Source of the DNA: Gp6-AA40 sp035492455
Lineage (GTDB): Bacteria; Acidobacteriota; Vicinamibacteria; Vicinamibacterales; UBA2999
Assembly (NCBI GenBank): GCA_035492455.1
Contig: DATJJE010000056.1
Location: 1-64,000 of the forward strand
DNA length: 64,000 nt
Direction: 5' to 3'
The notes beneath the pieces were generated by a model. It ran no database searches, had not been told where the DNA came from, and saw only the letters and a list, made by a program, of their open reading frames with translations. The stretch's first letter is position 1; each line of letters opens with the position of its first letter. This document shows, piece by piece, positions 16,063 through 24,067 of the stretch. Made by a program: the position numbers and the translations under genes.

Positions 16063-17834
16063 CGCACCTTCCTTCCGCGATCGGTCGACCGGGACTCGCC
16101 CCAGAGGATGTTCTCTCCCCAGACGATGTTCTCGCCCCAGACGATGTTCTCGCCCCAGACAATGTTCTCGCCCCAGACGATGTTTTCACCCCACACGATG
16201 TTTTCACCCCAGACGATGTTTTCACCCCAGACGATGTTCTCGCCCCAGACGATGTTCTCGCCCCAGACGATGTTGTTCGTGCTGATGATGTTTTCGCCCC
16301 AGACGATGTTCTCGCCCCACACGATGTTCTGCGCCCACGGCACCGTCACCCCGGCGTAGGAGCTGTCAGGCGTGATCGAATTGGTCAGCCAGGGCGTACC
16401 GATTTGTGCGGAGGTGTTGGCAGATCGCACAAGCTTCAGGAGTCCCTGTCCGTTCACGCGACCTGCGCCTTGCGTGAGACGGTCATAAACAACTCCCGTC
16501 GCGTCGTGCATCGTCATCGCCGAGTATTCGGTGAATGCCTTGATGGCGTTGCGGCTGAGTCGCGGACCGTTCGTTGTCGATCTCGCTTCGAGCACGACCG
16601 CGAGCAGTCCGCTTTCCACGCCCGCGGCCATGCTGGTGCCGCTCAGCGCGATGTAGCTCTTGCCGCCGTAACTGTCGTTGACGAGCAGCGACGGATAGGT
16701 CACGGCGAGATAGCTGCCTGGCGCGGCCGGCGCGGCGAGGTTCTGCCCCGGCACCGCGAAGTCGGGCTTTGCGAATCCGTCGATCCAGGACGGACCTCGC
16801 GAGCTGTAGTTCGCGATCAGGTCGTCGTTCGGATCGATGGTGCCCTGCGTCTTCGCCGAGGCCACCGTGAATGCTGACGGCGCGTTGCCAGGCGAGAGGA
16901 TTCCGCCGTACCCGATCAAACCCGTCTGCGGGTTCACGCCGACGTTGCCCGCCGACACCACAACGAGGATGCCCGCTTGCGAGGCCGCTTGGACAGCCTG
17001 AACGAGAGGATCGGTCGCCGCCGGTTCGAACACCGGGTGGCCGAGTGACAGATTGATGATGTCGATGCCGAGTGCGGCTTTGTTGACGGTCGCGAATTCA
17101 ACGGCCGCGATCACGTTGCTCGACGACCCGCTGCCAAGGCTGTTCAGGACACGCAGGCCAATCAGACGTGCATTCGGCGCTACACCGCTGTACTGCCCGT
17201 TGGAGAGGCTGCCGTTGCCAGCGATCAGGCCGGCGACGTGCGTTCCATGTCCGTAGCCGTCGACAGGTGTTGTGGCGACGGGGCCCAGTCCGGCTGTGAA
17301 GTCGTAGAACGCGGTGATGCGGCTCGAGAGATCCGCGACGGGCGCAATACCAGAGTCGATGACGGCGACGCCGATGCCGTTACCCGTCGGATCCGAGTCG
17401 GCGAGGCCCAGCTGCGCGCGAAGGTCGCTCGCCTTCTTCACCAGGTTGTTCGTATTGCCCGGCGAGAGCAGTGAGTCCGCCGATACCGGGTCGGCGTACA
17501 CGGGCGAGTCGATGGAGATGGATGCGATGCCGGGAACGGTTTGAAGCCAGTCGAGATCGCTGGCCGAAATCGTCAGCGAGATCGAGTTGACGCGTGGTGC
17601 CAGCTGGCCGACTTTGATCCCATGGCTGCGCAGCGTTTTCAGCAGCGATGCCCAGTCCGTCTTCGTGTCAGTGCGCACAATGACATTGACTGTGCCGTCG
17701 CCCGTTAGCTGCTCGAGCTCGTGGTCGACCGAAGCTTTATGTGACGATGCGCTGCCGTTGATGGCAAGCATCGCGGGGGAGTAGGCGATGACAAGAGCGG
17801 CGATCGCCAACGCGCGTAGTCGTAGTCGAGTCAT
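16059..17834 (-). CDS. Exported S8 (subtilisin-like) serine peptidase with C-terminal NIVWGE repeat tail
   Basis: 591 residues. Signal peptide 1-24; an inhibitor I9-like propeptide at about 35-112 (VNVIVRTDTKTDW, IASISIDSPVYAD). The subtilisin triad is complete: Asp160 (VAVIDSG), His196 (GYGHGTHVAG) and Ser401 (LSGTSMAAG), with the oxyanion Asn297 (SAGN). After the catalytic domain, residues 503-580 are 13 tandem hexapeptides NIVWGE, of which one is degenerate (NIISTN) and the last reads NILWGE. A basic tail (SRSTDRGRKVR) ends the protein. I remember NIVWG-type tails on other acidobacterial S8 peptidases, but no proven function. A short Trp-containing repeat suggests a beta-solenoid, surface anchor or self-assembly element. 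The GNAT gene downstream overlaps by four bases. Confidence 0.93.
   Translation of the reverse strand: MTRLRLRALAIAALVIAYSPAMLAINGSASSHKASVDHELEQLTGDGTVNVIVRTDTKTDWASLLKTLRSHGIKVGQLAPRVNSISLTISASDLDWLQTVPGIASISIDSPVYADPVSADSLLSPGNTNNLVKKASDLRAQLGLADSDPTGNGIGVAVIDSGIAPVADLSSRITAFYDFTAGLGPVATTPVDGYGHGTHVAGLIAGNGSLSNGQYSGVAPNARLIGLRVLNSLGSGSSSNVIAAVEFATVNKAALGIDIINLSLGHPVFEPAATDPLVQAVQAASQAGILVVVSAGNVGVNPQTGLIGYGGILSPGNAPSAFTVASAKTQGTIDPNDDLIANYSSRGPSWIDGFAKPDFAVPGQNLAAPAAPGSYLAVTYPSLLVNDSYGGKSYIALSGTSMAAGVESGLLAVVLEARSTTNGPRLSRNAIKAFTEYSAMTMHDATGVVYDRLTQGAGRVNGQGLLKLVRSANTSAQIGTPWLTNSITPDSSYAGVTVPWAQNIVWGENIVWGENIISTNNIVWGENIVWGENIVWGENIVWGENIVWGENIVWGENIVWGENIVWGENIVWGENILWGESRSTDRGRKVR
16095..16328 (-). 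repeat. 18-bp tandem repeat, 13 units, coding for NIVWGE
   Basis: Thirteen head-to-tail 18-bp units lie in frame in the 3' end of the S8 peptidase gene. Most units differ only at third codon positions (for example GAG/GAA), so protein sequence is held under selection while DNA drifts. One unit (coding NIISTN) is strongly changed, and the last is NILWGE. Such arrays expand and contract by slippage, so copy number probably varies between strains. Confidence 0.95.
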
Positions 17835-18209
17835 TCGGACCGCTAGTTGAGCAATAAGTCCTCCAGCCCGACGATTCGAGTTAAGCGCCGCCGAAGCAAC
17901 TAGTTAAGCGGCAATTACGAGGTCGTTAGAGCCTCAGGCCTGTGCCGGATCGGAACAGAGACGGCGTAAAGTGTGAGGACTCGATATGACAACGAGGACC
18001 GACATGGACTTCGCTCGCTTCCGGCTACCCACCTTTTCCACTTATCTCTAGGCAGTCTCCCAAAACTCCCGACGGGTTTCGGCGTTCAAGTGCGCGGAAC
18101 GAATGCATAGGCCGAAATTCGAGCATTTCTGCCGCTTCCGCTCATGGATCACCTCTTGCCGACGCGAGGCGCGAGAAAACGTGTCGAACTTCGAACGTCA
18201 GGAGTGGAA
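17835..18209. other. Gene-free stretch between the S8 peptidase and the lipoprotein
   Basis: No convincing gene is present. It should hold the divergent promoters of the peptidase and lipoprotein genes. Two copies of GTTAAGCG occur near 17880 and 17904, beside CTAGTT. A 15-codon frame at 18004 lacks support. I compared the region by eye with common riboswitch cores and saw no match. Confidence 0.5.
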
Positions 18210-18863
18210 ATGTCTTCGCCCAGAGTGCTTGCTTCCCTACTCGCGTTATCAGTTGCAGGTGTGGTGATTGCGTCGTGCGGCGAGCAGCCGTCGCCGACCG
18301 TCGCCAGTCCCATCGCGCCGCCGACCAGCGTGATACGTGCGGTTCAAACGCCGACTCTTGTCGACATGCTCGCGGACCCGACTGAGCCAACGTTCAGCAC
18401 GTTGGCTGTCGAGGCGTATGCGCCGGGCACGGCTTACGAGCCCTGGCCGCCTGGACCACCGCCGAAGGCACAGCCGGGTGTTCCCGTGCCGACGGATCCG
18501 ACCTCGAGCCCCAAGATGCACATCGTGATCGATCCCGAACCGGTGACACACAGCGGCGTACCGGTGCCGACAGTCTCGTGCGCTACCAATCACCCGTACA
18601 CGTGGTACTACGACCAGGTCCTTATCAACGACACCGGCCTGGCGCTCACGCTCACGCAGCGTGAGAACTTCTTCGACGGCCGTTACACGGGCACCAATCC
18701 CGAGGTCATTCAGATTCGCGGCAACGGCACCGTCCGCATTCAGACGCGCTGGTGCAGCGGTTATCCGAAGCCGCATTACACACAGACGCGCTTCAAAGGG
18801 CGCGACGAAACCGGCGAACCGCTCGAGATAAGCGGCCCGTGGGTCAGGTTGCTTACTCCATAA
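18210..18863 (+). CDS. Putative lipoprotein, Pro-rich N-terminal half
   Basis: 217 residues from ATG 18210, preceded by CAGGAGTGGAA. The N-terminus is a lipoprotein signal with lipobox V-I-A-S-C (Cys23 or close), so the protein should be anchored by lipid at the inner or outer membrane. Residues about 85-120 are Pro-rich (EPWPPGPPPKAQPGVPVP). The C-terminal part is globular with two cysteines (SCATNHPYTWYYDQ and RWCSGYPKP) that may form a disulfide. A longer frame from 18144 would bury the lipobox and lacks a ribosome-binding site. No family recognised. Confidence 0.72.
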   Translation: MSSPRVLASLLALSVAGVVIASCGEQPSPTVASPIAPPTSVIRAVQTPTLVDMLADPTEPTFSTLAVEAYAPGTAYEPWPPGPPPKAQPGVPVPTDPTSSPKMHIVIDPEPVTHSGVPVPTVSCATNHPYTWYYDQVLINDTGLALTLTQRENFFDGRYTGTNPEVIQIRGNGTVRIQTRWCSGYPKPHYTQTRFKGRDETGEPLEISGPWVRLLTP

Positions 18864-18892
18864 GCAAATCCGTTTGACGTGCGACACCGCCG

Positions 18893-18926
18893 CATGAGAC
18901 CTTCCTGCCGGTTGGAGGTCTCATGC
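18893..18926 (+). promoter_or_regulatory. Hairpin hiding the ribosome-binding site and start of the NHL gene
   Basis: GCATGAGACTTCC (18893-18905) pairs with GGAGGTCTCATGC (18914-18926), giving 13 base pairs with one G-U and an eight-base loop. The right arm contains both the GGAGG and the ATG of the gene at 18923. In the mRNA the start would be closed unless the hairpin is melted or bound, so translation is probably controlled, for example by temperature, a protein or another RNA. Confidence 0.6.
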
Positions 18927-20215
18927 GCAAGCACTCAGCGCTTCTCGCCACGGCGATCGTGGCGTTTGGCGGCGGCTTGTTCGCCGCGCTGACCACACTT
19001 TCTCTCCATAGTCAGGCGCAACCGGGTTCTGGATTCGCAGCCGTGCCCGGCGAAAAAGGCGGCTGGGACATCAACGGTCCGTACGAAGTCGTGCGCGACT
19101 GGCCGAAGCCACTGTCGCAGCTGCCCGGCCACGAGCAGTGGACGTGGGGCGCCGGTGAAGCATGTTTCGCCGAGACCGCCGATCGCGTCTTCTTCATCCA
19201 GATGGGCGAGCTGCCAAAGCTGACGCGGCCGCCGGTTCAGGCGATTCCGCAGATCGGTCCCAGCTTGTCTTTCCCTGTCGGCGAGGTCCCGTTCCGTCAC
19301 GCATCTCAAGGTCAGTACGCGAGCCCGCCGGGAGGCGGCGCTCCAGGTGCTGATCCTGACGATCCGGCGCAGGCGTACAAAGGCCGGCCTGGCATCGACT
19401 CGAGATGGGAACACCTCGTCCTCGTCTTCAATCGCAACGGCGACATCGTCGAGCAATGGACGCAGTGGGACAAGATGCTGCGCCGGCCGCACGCCATCTA
19501 CGTCAGCCCGTACGATCCGCAGAAGTTCGTCTGGATTGTCGACGATCATAACCACGCCATCTTCAAATTCACGCACGACGGCAAACAGCTGGTGCAGACG
19601 ATCGGCACGGTCGGTCAGAAGGGCGCCGACGGGTCGCATTTCAACCGGCCGACGTTCATGACCTTTCTGCCAGACGGCACGATGTTCGTCGCCGATGGCT
19701 ACAACGGCAATCGCGTGGTGAAGTTCGACAAGAACGGCAAATACGTCACCGCCTGGGGCGAGCGCGGCAACCCGCCAAACGAGACGCGGCCGGGCTACTT
19801 CAACGTCGTCCACGGGATCACCGTCGATCCGATGACGCGACGCGTGTACGTCAGCGATCGCGGCAACCGCCGGATGCAGGTATTCGATGAGAACGGCAAG
19901 TTCCTCGATCAGTGGGCGTTCAATAATCCCTCGTCGGTGAATTTCCTCTACTCGAACGGCGATGGCGCGATCTGGGCGTTCGAGGATCCGACGGCAAAGG
20001 TGGTGAAGTACGACCGTGAGGGGCATCTGCTCTATGCATGGGGAGCGCTCGGCGATTATCCCGGCGCGTTCCTGAACATGCACGGCGCGTCCGTCGACCC
20101 GGACGGCAATCTCTACATCTGCGAGGTCGGCAACGGCCGCGTTCAGAAGTTCGCGCCGCGGCGCGGCGCGCGCGCGGAGCTGATGGTCGGCAAGCCGCCG
20201 GTGCCGCGATCATGA
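18923..20215 (+). CDS. Exported NHL-repeat six-bladed beta-propeller protein (paralogue 2)
   Basis: 430 residues with an N-terminal signal or anchor (residues 6-27). It aligns over its full length with the protein at 5200: the same KGGWDINGPYEVVRDWPKPLSQLPGHEQW block, SLSFPVGEVPFRHASQGQYASPPGG, then NHL blades (RPHAIYVSPYDPQKFVWIVDDHNHAIFKFTHDG, VADGYNGNRVVKFDKNGKYVTAWG, YVSDRGNRRMQVFDENGKFLDQWAF). The stop overlaps the PQQ dehydrogenase start (ATGA), so both proteins are made together and may act together in the periplasm. The start lies within a strong hairpin. Substrate unknown. Confidence 0.83.
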   Translation: MRKHSALLATAIVAFGGGLFAALTTLSLHSQAQPGSGFAAVPGEKGGWDINGPYEVVRDWPKPLSQLPGHEQWTWGAGEACFAETADRVFFIQMGELPKLTRPPVQAIPQIGPSLSFPVGEVPFRHASQGQYASPPGGGAPGADPDDPAQAYKGRPGIDSRWEHLVLVFNRNGDIVEQWTQWDKMLRRPHAIYVSPYDPQKFVWIVDDHNHAIFKFTHDGKQLVQTIGTVGQKGADGSHFNRPTFMTFLPDGTMFVADGYNGNRVVKFDKNGKYVTAWGERGNPPNETRPGYFNVVHGITVDPMTRRVYVSDRGNRRMQVFDENGKFLDQWAFNNPSSVNFLYSNGDGAIWAFEDPTAKVVKYDREGHLLYAWGALGDYPGAFLNMHGASVDPDGNLYICEVGNGRVQKFAPRRGARAELMVGKPPVPRS

Positions 20216-21984
20216 GAGCGGGAATCGCGGTGCTGATCGTTGGTGGCGTGATTGTCGCGGGCGTCGTGGTCAACTCCCAGCAGCGAAGCGCCGCTTTCAC
20301 GGCGAAGGAACTGTCGGCGGCGCCGCGAGCGAGCTGGCTGAAGAACGGCGGCAACCTGTTCAACCAGAACTACTCGCCGCTGACGCAGATTAATCGCGAC
20401 ACGGTGGCGGGTGTGAAAGGTGTGTGGCGCACGCATCTGAATGGTTCGGGCATCGGCGCGAAATACTCGGGCGAAGCGCAGCCCGTCGTGCACGACGGCG
20501 TCATTTACATCGTCACTGGCGCGGATGATGTGTTCGCACTGAACGTGAAGACCGGACACATCGAGTGGACGCACCACGGCGGTTTGCCCGACGCGATTCC
20601 GACCGTGTGCTGCGGATGGACCAGCCGCGGCGTGGCGCTGGGCGACGGCCGCGTCTACGTGGGACAGCTCGATGGCCGCCTGCTCGCGCTTGACGAGCGG
20701 ACCGGCGACGTCGCCTGGTCAGTGCAGGCGGAGCGATGGCAGAACGGCTACACAATCACCGCTGCACCTCTCTATTACGACAACAAGGTGATCGTCGGCT
20801 TCTCCGGCGGCGAGAACGGCACGCGCGGCCGGGTCAAAGCGTTCGATGCGAAAGACGGCCACCTGCTCTGGACCTTCTACACAGTTCCCGGCCCCGGCGA
20901 ATTCGGCCACGACACGTGGCCGCAAAACAACGAGGCGTGGCTGCACGGCGGCGGAACGGTGTGGCAGACGCCGGCGGTCGATCCGGAACTCGGGCTGATC
21001 ATCTTCACCACCGGCAATCCAGGCCCGGATTTCAACGGCAGGATCCGCGCCGGCGACAACCTGTTCACGACATCGATGGTGGCCATCGACGCGGCAACAG
21101 GCAAATACCGATGGCACTTCCAGCAGATTCACCACGACCTGTGGGACTACGACGGCCCGAGTCCGGTGGTGCTCTTCGACGTGATGATCAATGGAACGCT
21201 GCGGAAGGCAGCCGCGGAGCCGAACAAAGCCGGCTGGGTATACATCGTCGATCGAACCAACGGCAAGCCGCTCATCGGCATCGACGAAAAGCCAGTGCCG
21301 CAGGAGCCGCGACAGGGGACCTCGAAGACGCAGCCGATCCCGCGCGGCGATTCGTTCGTGCCGCAGTTCGTAGACATCGCGCCCGAGGATTACCCACTCG
21401 TCAACCAGGGGCGCATCTTCACGCCGTTCTGGAAAGAGCCGATCGTCGCCAAACCCGGCGCTCGCGGCGGCGCCAACTGGCCGCCGAGCTCTTACGATCC
21501 GGCGACAAGCCTGTTCTACGTCTGCGCGACGGATGCGGCAAACCTGTTCCGCGGCGGTGAGGACGATCAGCAGATCACGCCTGAAGGACAGCGCTACCTG
21601 GGGAGCGCGTTCGGCGGTGCGCCGCTTCCGGCAGCCGGCATCTTTGCGGCGCTCGACATGAAGACCAACAAGCTGGTGTGGCAGCAGCGGTGGAAAGAGT
21701 CGTGCTACAGCGGTTCGGTGACGACCGCTGGCGGCCTCGTCTTCGCCGGCCGCAACGACGGCCGGCTCACCGCTTTAAATTCGTCGAACGGAAAACGTCT
21801 CTGGGAATTCCAGACCGGCGCCGGCATGAATTCGCCCGTCAGCATCTTCGAGTACGAAGGCGACGAGTACGTCGTCGCCTATTCAGCAGGGAGCCTGTTC
21901 GCCGGAACGACGAAGGGCGACAGCGTCTGGCTCTTCTCGACGAAGGGCACGCTGTCGGAAGGCGAAACACAGTCCACGCGATAA
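20212..21984 (+). CDS. PQQ-dependent dehydrogenase (quinoprotein alcohol dehydrogenase-like)
   Basis: 590 residues from ATG 20212. An N-terminal hydrophobic stretch (4-20) exports or anchors it. The eight-bladed quinoprotein pattern is clear: NLFNQNYSPLTQINRDTV at the start, the adjacent cysteines Cys133-Cys134 (TVCCGW) that form the vicinal disulfide over PQQ in alcohol dehydrogenases, FYTVPGPGEFGHDTWP, HHDLWDYDGPSPVVLFD, NWPPSSYDPATSLFYV and the closing VTTAGGLVFAGRNDGRLTALN. No CxxCH is present, so it lacks the heme domain of quinohemoproteins and needs a separate acceptor. It is coupled to the NHL gene by ATGA. Substrate not determinable. Confidence 0.9.
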   Translation: MRAGIAVLIVGGVIVAGVVVNSQQRSAAFTAKELSAAPRASWLKNGGNLFNQNYSPLTQINRDTVAGVKGVWRTHLNGSGIGAKYSGEAQPVVHDGVIYIVTGADDVFALNVKTGHIEWTHHGGLPDAIPTVCCGWTSRGVALGDGRVYVGQLDGRLLALDERTGDVAWSVQAERWQNGYTITAAPLYYDNKVIVGFSGGENGTRGRVKAFDAKDGHLLWTFYTVPGPGEFGHDTWPQNNEAWLHGGGTVWQTPAVDPELGLIIFTTGNPGPDFNGRIRAGDNLFTTSMVAIDAATGKYRWHFQQIHHDLWDYDGPSPVVLFDVMINGTLRKAAAEPNKAGWVYIVDRTNGKPLIGIDEKPVPQEPRQGTSKTQPIPRGDSFVPQFVDIAPEDYPLVNQGRIFTPFWKEPIVAKPGARGGANWPPSSYDPATSLFYVCATDAANLFRGGEDDQQITPEGQRYLGSAFGGAPLPAAGIFAALDMKTNKLVWQQRWKESCYSGSVTTAGGLVFAGRNDGRLTALNSSNGKRLWEFQTGAGMNSPVSIFEYEGDEYVVAYSAGSLFAGTTKGDSVWLFSTKGTLSEGETQSTR

Positions 21985-21991
21985 CACCCCG

Positions 21992-22010
21992 ACGCGCAAA
22001 GTCCGCGCGT
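21992..22010. terminator. Short GC hairpin between convergent genes
   Basis: ACGCGC and GCGCGT pair around AAAGTCC in the 37-bp gap between the PQQ dehydrogenase stop and the convergent DUF2306 stop. The stem is only six pairs and has no T-run, so it is a weak candidate terminator. Confidence 0.35.
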
Positions 22011-22021
22011 TGCGGGCCTCG

Positions 22022-22672
22022 TTACAGAGCGCGCACTGCGAGAATCTTGCGGCCCTGAATGAACAGCTCGGCGACGAGCAGCGGCACCGCCCAGCACGCC
22101 CAAGCCGCAAGCGCAAGGTCCTCGAGCGGCGTGCCGATGTGCGCCGCCTGCAGCGCCGGCTGAATCACGCGGAACGTCACGAACGCGAACGTGACGACGT
22201 AGCTGCGAATCATCCATTCCTTGTGCTGCTCGATGAGCGACCGCTTGATGGCGAGAAACGCGAGCGCGGTCGTCGTCACCCACGCAACCGCCAGTCCGAA
22301 TAGACCCGCACCGAAGATCCATCCGAAGTCGGTGTGTGTCGCCATGTAGAAGGCGCCAATCGAGCCGACCGTCATGCCCGTGATGTAGCCGTATCCCATG
22401 CGCCGGTGCCACGTCATGCCGCGGTCCGCGAGCCCGAGCCACAGCTGCACCGGACCGGTGAGCAGCGCGATCATGCCGCCGACGATGTGGAGGAGCAGCC
22501 ATCCGCGGCGCGGCGCGTACTCCGGCGGCCCGTACGAGGACGAGAGGAAATACGGAACCGCGACGCCGGCGACGAACACCACCGCGGCCAATGCCGTGAG
22601 CGCAAGAAGAATCGCAGTCCCCCGGCGTGATGGAACCACTGTGTGTGGAACGTCGAGAACATTGGTGCTCAT
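22022..22672 (-). CDS. DUF2306-type integral membrane protein
   Basis: 216 residues with about six transmembrane helices. The conserved pieces of DUF2306 proteins are present: RGWLLLHIVGGMIALLTGPVQLWLGL near helix 2, WHRRMGYGYI, GAFYMATHTD and QHKEWMIRSYVVTFAFVTFRVIQP. Conserved histidines in helices (LLHIV, WHRRMGY, QHKEWM) could bind heme, as suspected for this family, but function is unproven. Its start is nine bases from the stop of the amidohydrolase gene, so they form an operon. Confidence 0.82.
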   Translation of the reverse strand: MSTNVLDVPHTVVPSRRGTAILLALTALAAVVFVAGVAVPYFLSSSYGPPEYAPRRGWLLLHIVGGMIALLTGPVQLWLGLADRGMTWHRRMGYGYITGMTVGSIGAFYMATHTDFGWIFGAGLFGLAVAWVTTTALAFLAIKRSLIEQHKEWMIRSYVVTFAFVTFRVIQPALQAAHIGTPLEDLALAAWACWAVPLLVAELFIQGRKILAVRAL

Positions 22673-22681
22673 CGCTTTTCC

Positions 22682-23995
22682 TCATCGATCGTTTCTGACG
22701 ATCAGACCACTCTTCATGACAAAACGCACCCGCTGCATTTCCGTAACATCGGCCAGCGGATTGCCGGCAACGGCGATGATATCGGCGAATTTCCCTTTCT
22801 CGATGCTGCCAACCTGCTGTTCCCAGTGATAGTTCAGCATGGTCGCGGCGTTCATGTATGCGGTTTGCAGCGCCTGCGTGGGTGTCATCCCCCACTTCAC
22901 GAAGTAGGCGAACTGGTCGGCGCCGATGCCGTGGGGAATTGTCGCCGAGGTCGCGCCGCTGCCGAAGACGATCGGGACACCGGCCGCGCGTGCCTTCTTG
23001 AACGACTGCTCCGCCATCTTCAGGCGGCTGTTCCGGCCGCCGGTCGTCTTCAGATCGCCGGCCTCGAGCGACACCAGATCATCGATCGTGATCTCGAACG
23101 GCAGCCGCTTGTCCACGAGCAGCTTCAGGGAGGCGTCGTCGAGATCGGTGAGATGATTCGGCGCGTCCACGCCCGCCTTCAGGCAACTGAGCTGCCCTTC
23201 GCCGCCGTAGGTATGGCACGCCACTTTCAGGCCCAGACGATGCGCCTCATCCACGATCGCCATCACTTCTTCTTCCGTCAGCGATGGGCTGTTGATCAAC
23301 GTCGCATCGGGCTTCCAGACGTCGATTTCGTCGCCGACGAAATCCTGCGTCGTGTAAATCTTCACCCAATCCACGCCGTGCAGCTTGGCCTCGCGCACCG
23401 CGGCGCGACCGAGCCATGGCGAATTCGGGTTCTTGTCTTCCGTGAATCGATCCGCGAACCGCTCGAAGAACGCCGGATACGCTGCGGAGGCGCGCTGGTT
23501 GAGCGATTGTCCGACGACCTGCATGCGCGGCCCCATGACGAGGCCGTGATTAATTGCGTTTCGCAGATCCACCGTGCCATAGCCGCCGCGCGTGTCCATG
23601 TCGAGTACGGTGGTGAAGCCTGCATTCAGGTCCGTCTGAGCATTGGCAAGGGCGACGATCGTCCGCGTCGCTTCCGGCAGGTTGTCCGCAGGATAGAGAT
23701 GCACGTGCGCATCGATCATGCCCGGCAGCACGGTCGCGGAACTCAGATCGATCACCTGCGCACCCGCCGGTATTGCCACGCCGGCGCCGACGTCACTGAT
23801 GCGGTCGCCCCTGATGACGATCACCTGATTCGACAGCAGCGTGCCGGCGCGGCTGTCGAACATCCGGCCGGCGCGAATCGCAATCACCTGCGCCGGCGGT
23901 GTCACGAAGCGCGTCGGCGCGCCGCCCTGCGAATGGATGATGACGCCGGACAGAAGCACGGCGATAGCCGTGACAATGCGCTGCAGATGCTTCAT
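22682..23995 (-). CDS. Exported metal-dependent amidohydrolase
   Basis: 437 residues. Signal peptide at 1-24 (ITAIAVLLSGVIIHSQG). The imidazolonepropionase/prolidase-like amidohydrolase pattern follows: VIAIRAGRMFDSRAGTLL, VLPGMIDAHVHLYPAD (the HxH metal pair), DWVKIYTTQDFVG (metal-bridging Lys region), VACHTYG (His), DAPNHLTDL (His), and GSIEKGKFADIIAVAGNPL near the C-terminus. Such exported enzymes act on dipeptides, lactones or cyclic amides; the substrate cannot be told. It is first in an operon with the DUF2306 gene and divergent from the methyltransferase at 24068. Confidence 0.87.
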   Translation of the reverse strand: MKHLQRIVTAIAVLLSGVIIHSQGGAPTRFVTPPAQVIAIRAGRMFDSRAGTLLSNQVIVIRGDRISDVGAGVAIPAGAQVIDLSSATVLPGMIDAHVHLYPADNLPEATRTIVALANAQTDLNAGFTTVLDMDTRGGYGTVDLRNAINHGLVMGPRMQVVGQSLNQRASAAYPAFFERFADRFTEDKNPNSPWLGRAAVREAKLHGVDWVKIYTTQDFVGDEIDVWKPDATLINSPSLTEEEVMAIVDEAHRLGLKVACHTYGGEGQLSCLKAGVDAPNHLTDLDDASLKLLVDKRLPFEITIDDLVSLEAGDLKTTGGRNSRLKMAEQSFKKARAAGVPIVFGSGATSATIPHGIGADQFAYFVKWGMTPTQALQTAYMNAATMLNYHWEQQVGSIEKGKFADIIAVAGNPLADVTEMQRVRFVMKSGLIVRNDR

Positions 23996-24067
23996 GGACT
24001 ACTCCGTGTCTTCGTGTCTTCGGGTTGTGTGATGCCGCAGATTATATGGAAGTAGGATGGGAAGCAG

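Noticed and set aside
16095..16328. Possible CRISPR array from the regular 18-bp repeats.
   Set aside because: The units are contiguous, with no spacers, and lie in frame in a peptidase gene. No cas gene is nearby.
15358..16359. Plus-strand frame with repeated F-S-P-Q-T-M peptides.
   Set aside because: It is the antisense reading of the NIVWGE repeat; the minus strand has the intact peptidase domain in front of it.
17835..18209. Riboswitch (for example c-di-GMP type) ahead of the peptidase or lipoprotein gene.
   Set aside because: I could not match the conserved core of any riboswitch class by eye; only a repeated GTTAAGCG was visible.
18144..18209. Upstream start for the lipoprotein gene.
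   Set aside because: It would put 22 charged residues before the lipoprotein signal and lacks a ribosome-binding site, while ATG 18210 has CAGGAG at good distance.
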